Origin: an uncultured Clostridia bacterium | GTDB taxonomy: Bacteria; Bacillota; Clostridia; Oscillospirales; Oscillospiraceae | NCBI GenBank assembly: GCA_946405655.1 | Contig: CAMJHX010000112.1 | Coordinates: forward strand, 1-5,034 | Reading direction: 5' to 3' | DNA length: 5,034 nucleotides | In this document: positions 4,604-5,034 of the stretch, one piece after another | How the letters are laid out: the number at the start of each line of letters is the position of its first letter | Numbering within the stretch: the stretch's first letter is position 1 | Notes under the pieces: model-generated | What the model saw: the letters and a program-made list of their open reading frames with translations, nothing else | Told to the model about the DNA's origin: nothing | Database searches by the model: none | Position numbers and translations under genes: made by a program

Positions 4604-5034
4604 ATGAATCTCTGGAACAGCTTTTTCGGCAAGCTCGTCATGACGTTTCTGATCTCCATGGTGCCCGTGGTGGAGCTGCGCGGCGCGATCCCGATCGCGG
4701 TGGCGCACGGTCTCCCCTTCTGGTGGGCGATCCCGGTGGCGATCATCGGAAACCTCGTGCCGGTGCCGTTTATCATCGTGTTTATCAAGAAGATCTTCGC
4801 GTGGCTGCGCACGAAGAGCCGCTGGCTCGAGAGCCTCGTGACAAAGCTCGAAAACCGCGCCATCGGCAAGATCGACACCGTGAAAAAATACGCCTTCTGG
4901 GGCCTGTTTCTCTTCGTCGCCATCCCGCTGCCCGGCACGGGCGCGTGGACGGGCTCCCTCATCGCCGCAATGATGGACATGAAGGTCAAGGACGCCTTCC
5001 CCTCCATCCTCCTCGGCGTCGTGACGGCGGGAAT
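4604..5034 (+). CDS. Small multi-drug export protein family (PF06695/COG2426), cut by the right edge
   Basis: The first 143 codons of a small membrane protein run off the window without a stop; full-length members are about 150-180 residues. Recognisable blocks are VVELRGAIPIAVAHG (22-36), the hydrophobic segment WAIPVAIIGNLVPVPFIIVFI (41-61) and the signature IPLPGTGAWTGSLIAAMM (107-124), in which PLPGTGAWTG is highly typical. The family name rests on an old drug-export assignment; the true substrate is unclear. As I recall, remote-homology studies group PF06695 with the DedA/VTT membrane proteins, which would suggest lipid or ion handling. The ATG at 4604 follows the flippase stop by 18 bases with only a purine-rich AAGAAAGAAG upstream, and no terminator lies between, so co-transcription with the flippase is likely. 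Confidence 0.9.
   Translation, partial: MNLWNSFFGKLVMTFLISMVPVVELRGAIPIAVAHGLPFWWAIPVAIIGNLVPVPFIIVFIKKIFAWLRTKSRWLESLVTKLENRAIGKIDTVKKYAFWGLFLFVAIPLPGTGAWTGSLIAAMMDMKVKDAFPSILLGVVTAG

Noticed and set aside
3107..4708. 533-codon open frame on the minus strand opposite the flippase
   Set aside because: It is His/Glu/Arg/Asp-rich and has no recognisable domain. It is the mirror of a GC-rich membrane-protein gene with a clear family match, and it also runs across the start of the next gene.

Overview
The window reads as chromosomal DNA of a GC-rich, endospore-forming member of the Clostridia, most likely an Oscillospirales/Ruminococcaceae-type gut bacterium. This rests on the yabP-yabQ-divIC-yabR sporulation/division cluster, AGGAGG-type ribosome binding sites, frequent TTG starts and a Firmicutes-style SecA. 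The species cannot be named from the sequence. Coding DNA is GC-rich; the spacers and one patch inside yabQ are AT-rich.

Layout. Minus strand: the first 349 codons of secA (start at 1049, running off the left edge) behind an extended -10 promoter. Positions 1050-1383 hold that promoter, a large inverted-repeat element (1127-1347) and an intrinsic terminator (1349-1381) that closes the next operon. From 2915 down to 1384, also on the minus strand, lie yabP, yabQ, divIC and an S1-domain gene of the YabR type, tightly packed and overlapping. A near-consensus sigma-E promoter precedes yabP, and a vegetative-type promoter with an UP-like A/T tract lies inside the 3' part of yabQ, ahead of divIC. 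Positions 2916-3175 form a divergent intergenic region holding a second inverted-repeat element (2974-3104). Plus strand: a 469-residue MOP-type polysaccharide flippase, then after an 18-base gap the start of a PF06695 'small multi-drug export' membrane protein cut by the right edge.

How it works together (inference). YabP and YabQ would be made in the sporulating mother cell from the sigma-E promoter. DivIC and the S1 protein are also needed during growth and could be transcribed from the internal promoter. SecA, the flippase and the PF06695 protein are vegetative membrane and envelope functions with their own promoters.

The most unusual content is non-coding. Two elements share one architecture: four degenerate heptads (AGTKWGG plus a partial unit) in one arm and four in the inverse arm, with unrelated palindrome-rich cores. 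Their edges abut promoter -35 boxes or a terminator. A second oddity is yabQ, which has no stop codon before divIC and runs 248 bases into it in another frame.
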